From: Chloroflexota bacterium
Lineage (GTDB): Bacteria > Chloroflexota > Anaerolineae > Anaerolineales > Villigracilaceae
NCBI GenBank assembly: GCA_016191985.1
Contig: JACPVB010000195.1
Coordinates: forward strand, 1-38,036
DNA: 38,036 nucleotides
Direction of reading: 5' to 3'
Within the stretch, counting starts at the first letter, position 1, and the number at the start of each line of letters is the position of its first letter. Below, piece after piece: positions 1 through 8,486 of the stretch. The notes below the pieces were generated by a model. It worked only from the letters and a program-made list of their open reading frames with translations. It was not told the DNA's origin and ran no database searches. The translations under genes were made by a program, and so were the position numbers.

Positions 1-380
1 ACAATCGCGCCCGCGCTAAAACCAACCAGCGGCAGCCCCGCTTGAACCTTCTTTTTCAAATATGGCATCACCCCGCTGATATGCAAACGATGATTGAGCA
101 AAAACGTGTTTCCACCGGGGATGTAAACCAGAGACGCATCCTGCAGAATATCCTCGATCTCTTTCTGGCGCATCAACTCGGCGTTAATGGTTTGCAAATG
201 CGCCAAGCCTTTGAATGCAGCCTCATTCATCCCCAGCCATTTCTCCGCATATAACGACGCCAATGGCATGTACGCAATGACGGGATCGTCTTTATTTTCC
301 AAATACGGGCGGCTGGCTTCGACAATATCATTGATGTCATTTCGGCCGGGGGTGGAGAAGAGATGGAGGTTGGGAGACAT
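1..380 (-). CDS. Peptidase S51 / dipeptidase E-like protein (partial, truncated by the left window edge)
   Basis: Manual translation of the minus strand from ATG at 380 gives MSPNLHLFSTPGRNDINDIVEASRPYLENKDDP...LVYIPGGNTFLLNHRL...GLPLVGFSAGAIV. The GGNT and G-x-SAGA motifs are typical of S51 peptidases. It is missing from the ORF track because it is open at the edge. Confidence 0.75.
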   Translation of the reverse strand, partial: MSPNLHLFSTPGRNDINDIVEASRPYLENKDDPVIAYMPLASLYAEKWLGMNEAAFKGLAHLQTINAELMRQKEIEDILQDASLVYIPGGNTFLLNHRLHISGVMPYLKKKVQAGLPLVGFSAGAI

Positions 381-389
381 GGGAAACTT

Positions 390-1013
390 TCAACCTTCAA
401 CCTTCAACCTTCCAATAATCACCTTCCTCAATTCCTCCTGCACCGACTCCCACTTCTGGTCCGAGTTGACCACCATCCAGCGATTCGGTTCTGCTTTCAC
501 CATCTCCAAATACCCGGCGCGGACTCGTTTGTGGAATTCCACAGTATAGGCATCCATGCGATTCCATTCGACTTCATTTTGCGTTTTGCGTTTTAGACCG
601 ATCTCTACTTCAAGGTCAAGCAAAATGGTGAGGTTGGGAGTCAAACCACCTGTGGCGTATTTGACCAGCGCGCGGACTTGATCTAAATCCTGCTGGTGTC
701 CATAACCCTGATAGGCAATGGTTGAATCATAATAGCGGTCTGAAATAACGATCTCATCATCCGCCAGGCGCGGCTTGATGACCTGCTCCACGATCTGCGC
801 ACGCGCGGCCTGATAGAGCAGGGTTTCCGTGCGTGGGTGCATTTCCGCATTTTTCAAATCATGCAAAATATCGCGGATCTGTTCGCTGATGGAGGTTCCG
901 CCCGGTTCGCGGGTGGGAAACACGATATGCCCTTGCTCGCGCAGGAATTCAACGAGATGGGGAATGTGGGATGTCTTGCCGGAGCCTTCGGGGCCTTCGA
1001 GTGTGATGAACAT
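390..1013 (-). CDS. tmk: Thymidylate kinase (dTMP kinase)
   Basis: MFITLEGPEGSGKTSHIPHLVEFLREQG...FPTREPGGTSISEQIRDIL...ISDRYYDSTIAYQGYG: P-loop, DRYYDS and REPGGT motifs. Confidence 0.96.
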   Translation of the reverse strand: MFITLEGPEGSGKTSHIPHLVEFLREQGHIVFPTREPGGTSISEQIRDILHDLKNAEMHPRTETLLYQAARAQIVEQVIKPRLADDEIVISDRYYDSTIAYQGYGHQQDLDQVRALVKYATGGLTPNLTILLDLEVEIGLKRKTQNEVEWNRMDAYTVEFHKRVRAGYLEMVKAEPNRWMVVNSDQKWESVQEELRKVIIGRLKVEG

Positions 1014-1022
1014 GGGTTATCC

Positions 1023-1105
1023 GTAGGGACAGGGCTTGCCCCTGTCCATGGTTTTATTTCCCGAAATAATAATACAAAAAGGGCGACCGCGAGGATCGCC
1101 CCTAC
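1023..1105. repeat. Composite palindromic intergenic element bounded by GTAGGG...CCCTAC
   Basis: GTAGGGACAGGGcttgCCCCTGTCC (1023-1047) and GGGCGAccgcgaggaTCGCCCCTAC (1081-1105): two hairpins with inverted outer termini. Confidence 0.55.
1076..1105 (-). terminator. Likely Rho-independent terminator of the R3H/AAA gene
   Basis: Minus strand reads GTAGGGGCGATCCTCGCGGTCGCCCTTTTTG: GGGCGA/TCGCCC stem followed by a T tract, just after the stop at 1108. Confidence 0.6.
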
Positions 1106-1107
1106 AT

Positions 1108-2736
1108 TTACTCCCTAAAAATCCTCACATGCCTTCGCGGTTCCTTCCCATACGAATGACTCACCAACTCGGCGTTGCGCGCCATTTCATGTTGGAGTCT
1201 TCGCACGAGCGAGGGACCGGGCGGCAGATCCACCCAGCGCTCGCCATTTAATACAGCGGCAATGGCTTGCTGGGTTTCATGGCGGACATCGTCCATTGCA
1301 TCGCGCGGGTGCTGCTGTTCGGAGAGGTTATACAGGTCGCCAAGGAACTGCTCCACTTGCGCCACCGTGTTCGCGCGCAGCACATAAATGGGCATGCCGC
1401 GTTGTTCGGCTTCGATGACGGTCTGTTCGCGGTTGCGATAATACGTCCGCAAAGTGACGAGCACGTTGGCTTCGTTCACATCGGTCACCACCACGGCGGG
1501 CACGCCGAGTCTCTTGGCAGCTTGCATCAGTCGATTGCGGGCCACGCCATAGGCAAAGACTCGCACGGTCTGCAATTTTGCGCTGATGTTCGAGGTTGCA
1601 ACGACGGGCGGGTTGATCGACTCGGAGCGTGGCGAATGGTCCTCGAGAACAGGAACAGGCCTGCCCGGAGTCTGATCGAAAGGCTGACGTCGAGTACGAG
1701 GCGATTTCGGTTCCACTTTGGTGGTGGGCTTGGGCAGCGTGGCCTTTTCGATCTGCACCTGTCCCGCTTCATCGCGGGTGCGAATCTCCGGCGACATGGG
1801 CACGTCACGCAGAAGCGCATCCACAGCGGACATGATATCGACATGGACAGCAAATCGTTCGCGGTGCTGGATTTCGATCAGGACATCGAAGGTGGGCGGA
1901 GCGCGTCTTTCCAAAACTGTTTTCTGGGTGCCGCGTCGACGGGCTTCCTCGTCTGACAGAGTGACCGCTTCAATGCCGCCGACAAGGTCGCTCAGCGTTG
2001 GGTTGAGCAAAAGATTATCAAGGGTCTGACCGTGCGCCGTACCGATGAGCTGCACGCCGCGCTCGGCGATGGTGCGCGCAGCGAGGGTTTCTAACTCGCG
2101 CCCGATCTCGTCAATGACGATGACTTCGGGGTTGTGATTCTCAACGGCTTCGATCATCACTTCATGTTGAAGCATCGGCTCGCGGACCTGCATTCGGCGT
2201 GCCTTGCCAACAGCGGGATGCGGCACATCGCCATCTCCACCGATCTCGTTGGAGGTATCGACGATGACAACACGTTTGTTTTCAGCGAGGATGCGCGCGG
2301 CTTCGCGCAGAAGGGTGGTCTTGCCAACGCCAGGGCGGCCAAGAATCAGCACGGACTTGCCCGATTCGATGATATCTTGAATAATGTCCACAGTGCCGTA
2401 GACGGCGCGCCCCACACGGCAGGTTAAACCGACGATGGCCCCGCGCCGGTTGCGAATGGCGGAGATGCGGTGGAGCGTGCGCTCCATGCCGGCGCGGTTA
2501 TCGGCGTCGAAGTCGCCGATACGCTCGGTGATATGGTCAATTTCTGTGCGGGTAATCTCTTTTTCAGAAAGGGTGATTTCACCCTCCACAAATCGCGCGG
2601 CGGGCAGGCGGCCAAGGTCAATGACGATCTCGATCAATTTGTCGCTGTTATTGGCCTTTTCCACCGCATGGCGAAGGTTGGTTGGGAGGACATCCAGGAG
2701 AACGTCTAGATCGTCTGTAATTCGATGTTGGGTCAT
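1108..2736 (-). CDS. R3H domain / SpoIIIAA (Ycf45)-like AAA ATPase
   Basis: Walker A GRPGVGKTTLLREAARIL; VVIVDTSNEIGGDGDVPHPAVGKARRMQV; VIVIDEIGRELE; C-terminal basic R3H-like region. Confidence 0.85.
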   Translation of the reverse strand: MTQHRITDDLDVLLDVLPTNLRHAVEKANNSDKLIEIVIDLGRLPAARFVEGEITLSEKEITRTEIDHITERIGDFDADNRAGMERTLHRISAIRNRRGAIVGLTCRVGRAVYGTVDIIQDIIESGKSVLILGRPGVGKTTLLREAARILAENKRVVIVDTSNEIGGDGDVPHPAVGKARRMQVREPMLQHEVMIEAVENHNPEVIVIDEIGRELETLAARTIAERGVQLIGTAHGQTLDNLLLNPTLSDLVGGIEAVTLSDEEARRRGTQKTVLERRAPPTFDVLIEIQHRERFAVHVDIMSAVDALLRDVPMSPEIRTRDEAGQVQIEKATLPKPTTKVEPKSPRTRRQPFDQTPGRPVPVLEDHSPRSESINPPVVATSNISAKLQTVRVFAYGVARNRLMQAAKRLGVPAVVVTDVNEANVLVTLRTYYRNREQTVIEAEQRGMPIYVLRANTVAQVEQFLGDLYNLSEQQHPRDAMDDVRHETQQAIAAVLNGERWVDLPPGPSLVRRLQHEMARNAELVSHSYGKEPRRHVRIFRE

Positions 2737-2935
2737 ATGTTAAGTTTCAAATTTCAGGTGTCAGGTATCAAGTGACACGTTAATACGAAAAAGGAAAGAA
2801 GAAAGAACTTTGCTCGCGTGGGTTTGAAACTACGCGGCTTTTCGGTTTGGAAAATTAGTGGGAAATGTTGAACATGGCAATGATCCTGCCTCGTCGAGAA
2901 ATGTCACGCGCCAGGTGTAGGTCACGTGCAGGGAT

Positions 2936-2941
2936 ATTATA
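2936..2941 (-). promoter_or_regulatory. Putative extended -10 (TGC-TATAAT), minus strand
   Basis: Minus strand CACTGCTATAATATCCC, about 200 nt upstream of the R3H gene start; no convincing -35. Confidence 0.35.
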
Positions 2942-3030
2942 GCAGTGTCTCGGCTGGCAATAAATTAAAGACTTGTGTTAATTTTGTCGAGTTGTCAGAC
3001 GAATTTTCCCGCTACATAGCCAATCTTGAT

Positions 3031-3411
3031 TTATTTTGATCTGAGATAACTTTGTGCGGCGGCAAGAAATTCGCGGGCCTGTTCAATGATTTCCTGCACG
3101 TCTTCCAAAATAAAATCAGAAGTTGCGCCATAATCTCCGATAATCCTTTGGCTGAAGGTGGTTACAAGCCAGCGCTGATATTTTGGGTCAAACTCACCTG
3201 TTTTCACAAAATGTTGGGCAAATGCTCCATGCACACCGCCATGTTTACTGAAATACATATCTTTTTCACCCAATAGGGCGCTCGCAATATAAAACATGGC
3301 GTAATAGACGCGGCTTATTGCAAAATCAAAGTCTCCATCCGCCATTGTATTTTCTGCATTATGAATGGCGCGCTCCGCTTTTGTCAGTAACTCGGCAGTT
3401 TCCTGTTTCAA
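3031..3411 (-). CDS. HEPN domain protein (UPF0332-like)
   Basis: 126 aa; AISRVYYAMFYIASALL...KHGGVHGAFAQHFVKTGEFDP; overlaps the upstream MNT gene by 4 bp. Confidence 0.85.
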   Translation of the reverse strand: MKQETAELLTKAERAIHNAENTMADGDFDFAISRVYYAMFYIASALLGEKDMYFSKHGGVHGAFAQHFVKTGEFDPKYQRWLVTTFSQRIIGDYGATSDFILEDVQEIIEQAREFLAAAQSYLRSK

Positions 3412-3728
3412 ATTGCCACCCCCTCTTTTTTGACATTACGAAGCAGCGGGAATTTATTCATTTTCCATTCGCTTTCGCGCATGAAGAGAGGGCTGACCGT
3501 TATTTCAAAATCCAGGGAAAGGTCACCTATCAATTGGCTGATGCGGCGAAGCTCAGCCGCGCGGCGTTGAAAGTCGTTCAACACCACGAGCACATCCAAA
3601 TCCGAGCCATCCTTGTTGTCACCGCGTGCATAGGAACCATACAAATAGACAGAATCCAATTGTTCGCCATAGATGCGAACGAGACCTGTTTTTAGTTCTT
3701 TGAGGAGTCTTTTAATCTGTGGTGACAT
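3408..3728 (-). CDS. MNT-type minimal nucleotidyltransferase
   Basis: 106 aa; LYGSYARGDNKDGSDLDVLVVL matches the GSx10DxD nucleotidyltransferase signature. Confidence 0.9.
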   Translation of the reverse strand: MSPQIKRLLKELKTGLVRIYGEQLDSVYLYGSYARGDNKDGSDLDVLVVLNDFQRRAAELRRISQLIGDLSLDFEITVSPLFMRESEWKMNKFPLLRNVKKEGVAI

Positions 3729-3754
3729 TAGTCCAACTCGATTACTTAATCTGT

Positions 3755-3760
3755 ATTATA
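3755..3760 (-). promoter_or_regulatory. Putative extended -10 (TGC-TATAAT) of the MNT-HEPN pair
   Basis: Minus strand GGCACTGCTATAATACAG, about 27 bp upstream of the MNT ATG; spacing is compatible with a short leader. Confidence 0.45.
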
Positions 3761-3781
3761 GCAGTGCCGCAGTCAGTGCAC

Positions 3782-4651
3782 CTACACCTGCTGGCTTGTC
3801 ACGCCAAGTGAGGCATATTTCCTCTTCCAATTTTTAAGGACAAGGAACACCACCGGCAGGTTCGGGCCGACCCCGGAGATGCGGATGTATTTTTTGCTGG
3901 TCAGGTCGACCCGCACAAAATAGTTCTTGCCGTTGCGGGTCTGGGTGTAATTAAGGCTTAGGGACGCGACCTCATGTGCGCGAATAGATTTTTCGCTGAA
4001 GAAGTATTTGATAAACAGGGTATCCCCTTCAATGTTCAGAGATTTTGGCAAGGAGAATGTTACGTACGCAACAAAAAGCGCAATGATCAAAAAGAAGATG
4101 AAAATAACCACCCCTGCACCGGACTGGGTCAAAAGGAAAAAGCCCGTCCCCACTACAAACAGGGCAATGACGGCCAGCAGGATGTACCCATACCAATTCC
4201 TGGTCATTTCTCTGTAGTCCTGGGGTGTGAAAAGGTCGGGACGCTTGCTGCCGATAAACTCAACCACTTCGTTGTAACCAGCCAATTGTGAACTGGGCGC
4301 TACGGTTATATCGCCATCCAGATTATGCAACTTAATGGAATATCCCCTGCCTGAAACGCGGTTGATCTCACTCCATTTCAATGACTTTGCACCCAGCAGA
4401 CTTTGAGTGGAAATTTCATCGTCCGAGATCGTTGTTTTCACGGTCACCGAATACAGAGAGAATAGAAAAACCAGCACAAAAAATACGGCAAACGGCAGGG
4501 TGGAAACAGAATCGGCTCCATCAAACGATACGACCATCCCAACCGCCAGGGCGCCAAAGATCAATAACAACATCACAAACTGAAAAGGGGAATGACGATA
4601 GGTGCGCGGTTCATTAAGCATGGGTATTTTTCCTTTGGCTGACTCTATCAT
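3782..4651 (-). CDS. Integral membrane protein, possibly with bacterial PH-like domains
   Basis: 289 aa; two hydrophobic hairpins (FVMLLLIFGALAVGMVVSF, FAVFFVLVFLFSLYSV; YGYILLAVIALFVVGTGFFLL, VVIFIFFLIIALFVAYVTF) alternating with beta-rich segments. Confidence 0.6.
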   Translation of the reverse strand: MIESAKGKIPMLNEPRTYRHSPFQFVMLLLIFGALAVGMVVSFDGADSVSTLPFAVFFVLVFLFSLYSVTVKTTISDDEISTQSLLGAKSLKWSEINRVSGRGYSIKLHNLDGDITVAPSSQLAGYNEVVEFIGSKRPDLFTPQDYREMTRNWYGYILLAVIALFVVGTGFFLLTQSGAGVVIFIFFLIIALFVAYVTFSLPKSLNIEGDTLFIKYFFSEKSIRAHEVASLSLNYTQTRNGKNYFVRVDLTSKKYIRISGVGPNLPVVFLVLKNWKRKYASLGVTSQQV

Positions 4652-4854
4652 ATTTTGTAAATATTTTTACCGCCAGGAGCGTGAGGTTTTTCTTTGATTT
4701 TGTAGGTAATGCTTACAGCGTGACCGCCCCGTTACAAACATGGCCTACAGCGGATTTTTTGAAATGAAACTTTTTCATAGATGCTCTGTAGCAAAAGGCT
4801 TTTAAATCATTTCAAATCCATCATCCTCCCTTCCTATCCTGTATAATTGAAAAC

Positions 4855-6195
4855 ATGTCCCTTTCTGATGACCCGATCATTCCAACGGAGCCGCCATCCC
4901 GTCCGCGAGAGGAAATTCGCAACCGCCGCAGGCGCGCCACGCGCCGTTCCTCCATCCCCCGGGATGCAGAGGGACAGGCCACACTCATCTCCGATCTTTC
5001 ACGCCGTGCGTATCCGTCCTTTGAATTATTCATCTTCTCGCTTGTGTGCGGCGCGATCCTTGGGCTGGGATTTTTGCTTGATTCACAAACCGTGCTTTTG
5101 CTCGGTATCCTCGTCGCACCGTTAATGACTCCCTGGGTGGGATTCCTGCTCTCCATCCTGACCGGCTCACCGCGTTTTCTTTTTGAAACCATCATGGCAT
5201 TGCTCATCAGCGCCGCGCTAGTCTTTGCCGGCGGCCTGCTCACGGGCTTTGCGGCGCGCCTCTTCATGCCGATGACTCTCACCAATGTCTTCATTCATTC
5301 GCGATTGTGGCTTCCCGCATTGGTGGTGCTTGCCATCGGCGCAGTCACACTGGTTGCATCCTTTGCGCGTTCCGAGGAAAAACCGTTCCTGCCGAGCGTG
5401 CTGATTGCCTACGTTTTTTATCTGCCCATCAGTGCCGGTGGTTTTGGGCTTGGCTCCGGTTTGGAAGGCGTATGGCCGCAGGGCCTGCTTGTATTCCTTG
5501 CGCATTTTGCAATGGCTGGCGTGCTGGGTCTCATCACGTTGTATGCCTTAAGGCTCCGCCCGTCGATGGGGGGAATCATCTTCAGCGGAGTCGCATTCCT
5601 GCTCTTCGCGTGGATTCTGTTTGCTTTAATGGGATCAGGCTTCCCGTCGACGAATGAAGCGGCGGCAGCAATTTCCACGCCCACGACTCAAGCATCCCCG
5701 CTCCCTGCTTCAAGCGCGACCTCGAGCCTGCCATCCACGACGACAAGCAGTCCCCGCCCTTCCAGCACTTCCGCTCCGCGTACCCCCACAAATTCTCCTG
5801 CACCAGACGGAACGATCACAGTGACGGAGGAAACTCCCAGCCCCGTGCCGTTGACCATTGAAGTGACCCTGCCCGCCACTGAAACCCCCACCATCACATT
5901 GACCATTCCCGCCGCCCCAACCTATGGGAAAGTTGCCGCCAATGAAGGCGGCGGTGCGAACCTCAGACAGACCCCAGGCGGAAAATATGTAATGACCCTG
6001 CTCAACGGCACCATTGTGGAAACCTATTCAGATTTCACCGAGGTAAACGGGGTAACGTGGGTGCATGTGTTTGTGACGGTCAATGGACAACGTGTGGAAG
6101 GCTGGCTGTTAGAGTCGGTGGTGGCTTATGCCACGCCCGCACCAGATTTTGAAGCCTCCGCCACACCGACCTTTGGCGTGACCCCCGCTCCATAG
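4855..6195 (+). CDS. DUF389-like membrane protein with Ser/Thr/Pro linker and C-terminal SH3b-like domain
   Basis: SQTVLLLGILVAPLMTPWVGFLLSILTGSPRFLFET resembles DUF389; S/T/P-rich linker at about aa 265-350; then GKVAANEGGGANLRQTPGGKYVMTLLNGTIVETYSDFTEVNGVTWVHVFV...EGWLLESVV (bacterial SH3). Confidence 0.75.
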   Translation: MSLSDDPIIPTEPPSRPREEIRNRRRRATRRSSIPRDAEGQATLISDLSRRAYPSFELFIFSLVCGAILGLGFLLDSQTVLLLGILVAPLMTPWVGFLLSILTGSPRFLFETIMALLISAALVFAGGLLTGFAARLFMPMTLTNVFIHSRLWLPALVVLAIGAVTLVASFARSEEKPFLPSVLIAYVFYLPISAGGFGLGSGLEGVWPQGLLVFLAHFAMAGVLGLITLYALRLRPSMGGIIFSGVAFLLFAWILFALMGSGFPSTNEAAAAISTPTTQASPLPASSATSSLPSTTTSSPRPSSTSAPRTPTNSPAPDGTITVTEETPSPVPLTIEVTLPATETPTITLTIPAAPTYGKVAANEGGGANLRQTPGGKYVMTLLNGTIVETYSDFTEVNGVTWVHVFVTVNGQRVEGWLLESVVAYATPAPDFEASATPTFGVTPAP

Positions 6196-6226
6196 TTTTC
6201 ATATCAATTTTTAAAAAGGAAAATCA

Positions 6227-7675
6227 ATGCCCATTCATTTTGGCACCGACGGCTGGCGCGCCGTCATCTCAGACAGTTTTACATTCGGCAATTTACGGAT
6301 GGTCTCGCAGGCCATCGCAGACGCAGTGGCTTCCGACCATTGGGATAAATCCAACCATGTGGATGCCACGAAGATCGTGGTCGGCTACGATACACGCTTT
6401 CTCTCTGACCGTTTTGCGGGTGAGGTGGCGCGTGTGCTGGCCGCCAATGGTTTTACCGTTCTGCTGGCTCAATCCGATTCGCCCACACCCGCCATTTCAT
6501 ATTCGGTGAAACACAACAATGCCATCGCGGGCGTGATGATTACCGCCTCGCATAATGCGCCGCGTTATAACGGCGTAAAATTGAAGGGCGCGTTTGGCGG
6601 CTCGGCTCTCTCCGAACAATGCCGCCGTGTGGAAGTGTACATCAACGACAACGAAGAGCAGGCGCGCGGCCCCAACCTGATGGATTTCAAAAAGGCGCGT
6701 GAAGCGGGTTTGATCCAGAAGTTCAATCCATTGCCCGCTTATTTCGACCACCTGCGAACCCTGATCAACACCGATATTATTGCGGACAATCCCCAACGCT
6801 TCGTGGTGGACGCCATGTATGGCTCCGGGCGCGGCGTGATCAAATCCTTTTTACAGGGGACAGGCTGCGAGATCGCCGAGATCCGCGGCGAGATGAACCC
6901 CGGCTTCGGCGGCGTGCATCCCGAACCGATTGCAAAAAATCTCGGCGCATTGGCAAGCGCGGTCAGTTCCGGTGTTGGCAACTTCGGCGTGGTGACAGAT
7001 GGCGACGCGGACCGCATCGGCGCAATGGACGAACGTGGAAATTTTGTCGACCCGCACAAGATCATGGCTCTTTCATTGAAATATCTGGTTGAAAAACGCG
7101 GTATGAGCGGCGCAGTGGTGCGGACCGTCTCCACCACGCGCATGATCGACCGTCTGGCAATCCGTTACGGTTTGAAATTGTACGAGACCCCCGTCGGCTT
7201 CAATCACATTGCCGATTACATGATGAAGGAAGATGTGTTGATCGGCGGCGAAGAATCGGGCGGCATTTCCTTCAAGGGACATATTCCCGAAGGCGACGGG
7301 CCCATCATGGGATTGCTGTTGGTCGAGATGGTGGCCGAGTCGAAAAAGCCGCTCATTGAATTGGTGGATGATTTGCTTGCGGATGTCGGTCCAGCCCTTT
7401 ATGAGCGCGTGGACTTGCGCCTTAGTCGTCCCGTTGCCAAAGCGGAGATGACAGAGTTCCTCACCAAAAAAGCCCCAGCCGAGATCGGCGGACAAAACGT
7501 GCAGGAGATCAGTCAGCGTGACGGTGTCAAGTACATCATGGCCGATGATTCGTGGCTGCTCATCCGCCCATCGGGCACGGAACCCGTCCTGCGTGTGTAT
7601 GCAGAGGGACGTTCACAGGGAATGGTCAAATCCCTGATAGGATATGGAAAGACGGTGGCTGAAACGGTTGTGTAG
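6227..7675 (+). CDS. Alpha-D-phosphohexomutase (phosphoglucomutase/phosphomannomutase)
   Basis: FGTDGWRAVI; catalytic GVMITASHNAPRYNGVKLKG; TDGDADRIG metal loop; GGEESGG sugar loop; RPSGTEP phosphate-binding motif. Confidence 0.95.
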   Translation: MPIHFGTDGWRAVISDSFTFGNLRMVSQAIADAVASDHWDKSNHVDATKIVVGYDTRFLSDRFAGEVARVLAANGFTVLLAQSDSPTPAISYSVKHNNAIAGVMITASHNAPRYNGVKLKGAFGGSALSEQCRRVEVYINDNEEQARGPNLMDFKKAREAGLIQKFNPLPAYFDHLRTLINTDIIADNPQRFVVDAMYGSGRGVIKSFLQGTGCEIAEIRGEMNPGFGGVHPEPIAKNLGALASAVSSGVGNFGVVTDGDADRIGAMDERGNFVDPHKIMALSLKYLVEKRGMSGAVVRTVSTTRMIDRLAIRYGLKLYETPVGFNHIADYMMKEDVLIGGEESGGISFKGHIPEGDGPIMGLLLVEMVAESKKPLIELVDDLLADVGPALYERVDLRLSRPVAKAEMTEFLTKKAPAEIGGQNVQEISQRDGVKYIMADDSWLLIRPSGTEPVLRVYAEGRSQGMVKSLIGYGKTVAETVV

Positions 7676-7726
7676 GATGCGATTAGATCCGATAACACGG
7701 CAGGCTTTAATGTGAAGCTGCTATAT

Positions 7727-7759
7727 AAAAAAGGACAGCCGAGTTGCTGTCCTTTTTTT
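7727..7759. terminator. Bidirectional Rho-independent terminator
   Basis: AAAAAAGGACAGC-cgagtt-GCTGTCCTTTTTTT between convergent genes. Confidence 0.9.
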
Positions 7760-7775
7760 CATGCGGGAAAATTTT

Positions 7776-8348
7776 CTATCTTATATTTGGTGAAAAACGC
7801 AGCCGGCGCGCCAGCAGGATGACAATTACAAAAGCCAGGGCCATCACAACCATTCCGGGCACGCCATAATCATCAATGAAGCCGGTGTTGGGCAGGGCCG
7901 TGGTGGTCGGGACAATAGTCAACTGGGCGGCGGCGGCCTGGGTCAATGCCGCGCCGACAGTGGCTGTGGCAGCGGCGGGAGTGCCGTCCAATGAGGCGGT
8001 TCCAGCAGAGGCATCTGGGGTGAGGGTGGCTTTGGCAACATTGACGACCGCCGTCGGCTCGGGTGTGGATGTGGTGGTGGGCAATATCGAAGCCTCGAAG
8101 GTGGCGGTCAACGCATCATTGATAAAGTTATTAGACGCCTGGGCGGTCAGGGTAGCATTTGCGGCTTCGGCTTGAGCAGTGTTACTTCCTCGTAAACCAA
8201 ACAGGTATACCCCCACAAGGCAGGCAATGGAAAGCAGGATGATCCCGCCTAAAATACCGACGGCAACAAGAAAAGTGCGGTTGTTGTTCGACTCTTCGGG
8301 CAGTTGGGCATCGTCAGATTCATCAAAATTGGTTTCATCGAAAGACAT
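7776..8348 (-). CDS. Signal-anchor surface protein with C-terminal LPxTG-like sorting signal
   Basis: 190 aa; N-terminal TM; A/T-rich extracellular stretch; C-terminal LPNTGF-IDDYG-VPGMVVMALAFVIVILLARRLRFSPNIR (LPxTG motif, hydrophobic helix, basic tail). Confidence 0.7.
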   Translation of the reverse strand: MSFDETNFDESDDAQLPEESNNNRTFLVAVGILGGIILLSIACLVGVYLFGLRGSNTAQAEAANATLTAQASNNFINDALTATFEASILPTTTSTPEPTAVVNVAKATLTPDASAGTASLDGTPAAATATVGAALTQAAAAQLTIVPTTTALPNTGFIDDYGVPGMVVMALAFVIVILLARRLRFSPNIR

Positions 8349-8486
8349 GTAACACTCTCCTGATTATTTTTCAAAGACCCTGATGGTCTCCTTGCAATCA
8401 AAACTGCGTTTTTGTTGAAGTTTTTTTTTCGCAAATTTTTCCGATGGTTCACTGAAAAATCTTTAGAGGCCGCGATTGCGGGATTA

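Noticed and set aside
387-410. Possible CRISPR or satellite array
   Set aside because: Only three 7-bp units with no spacers.
1267-1956. 229-aa plus-strand ORF
   Set aside because: Fully antisense to the R3H/AAA gene; His/Arg-rich composition typical of the opposite frame of a GC-rich gene; no family features.
4821-5294. 157-aa minus-strand ORF
   Set aside because: Antisense to the DUF389-SH3 gene; Arg/Ser-rich, no domain.
8421-8429. Poly-T run as a terminator for the 8487-16151 operon
   Set aside because: The T run is on the plus strand; on the minus strand it is poly-A, so it is not a terminator for the operon. The short CCGC/GCGG stem near 8475 is too weak to call.
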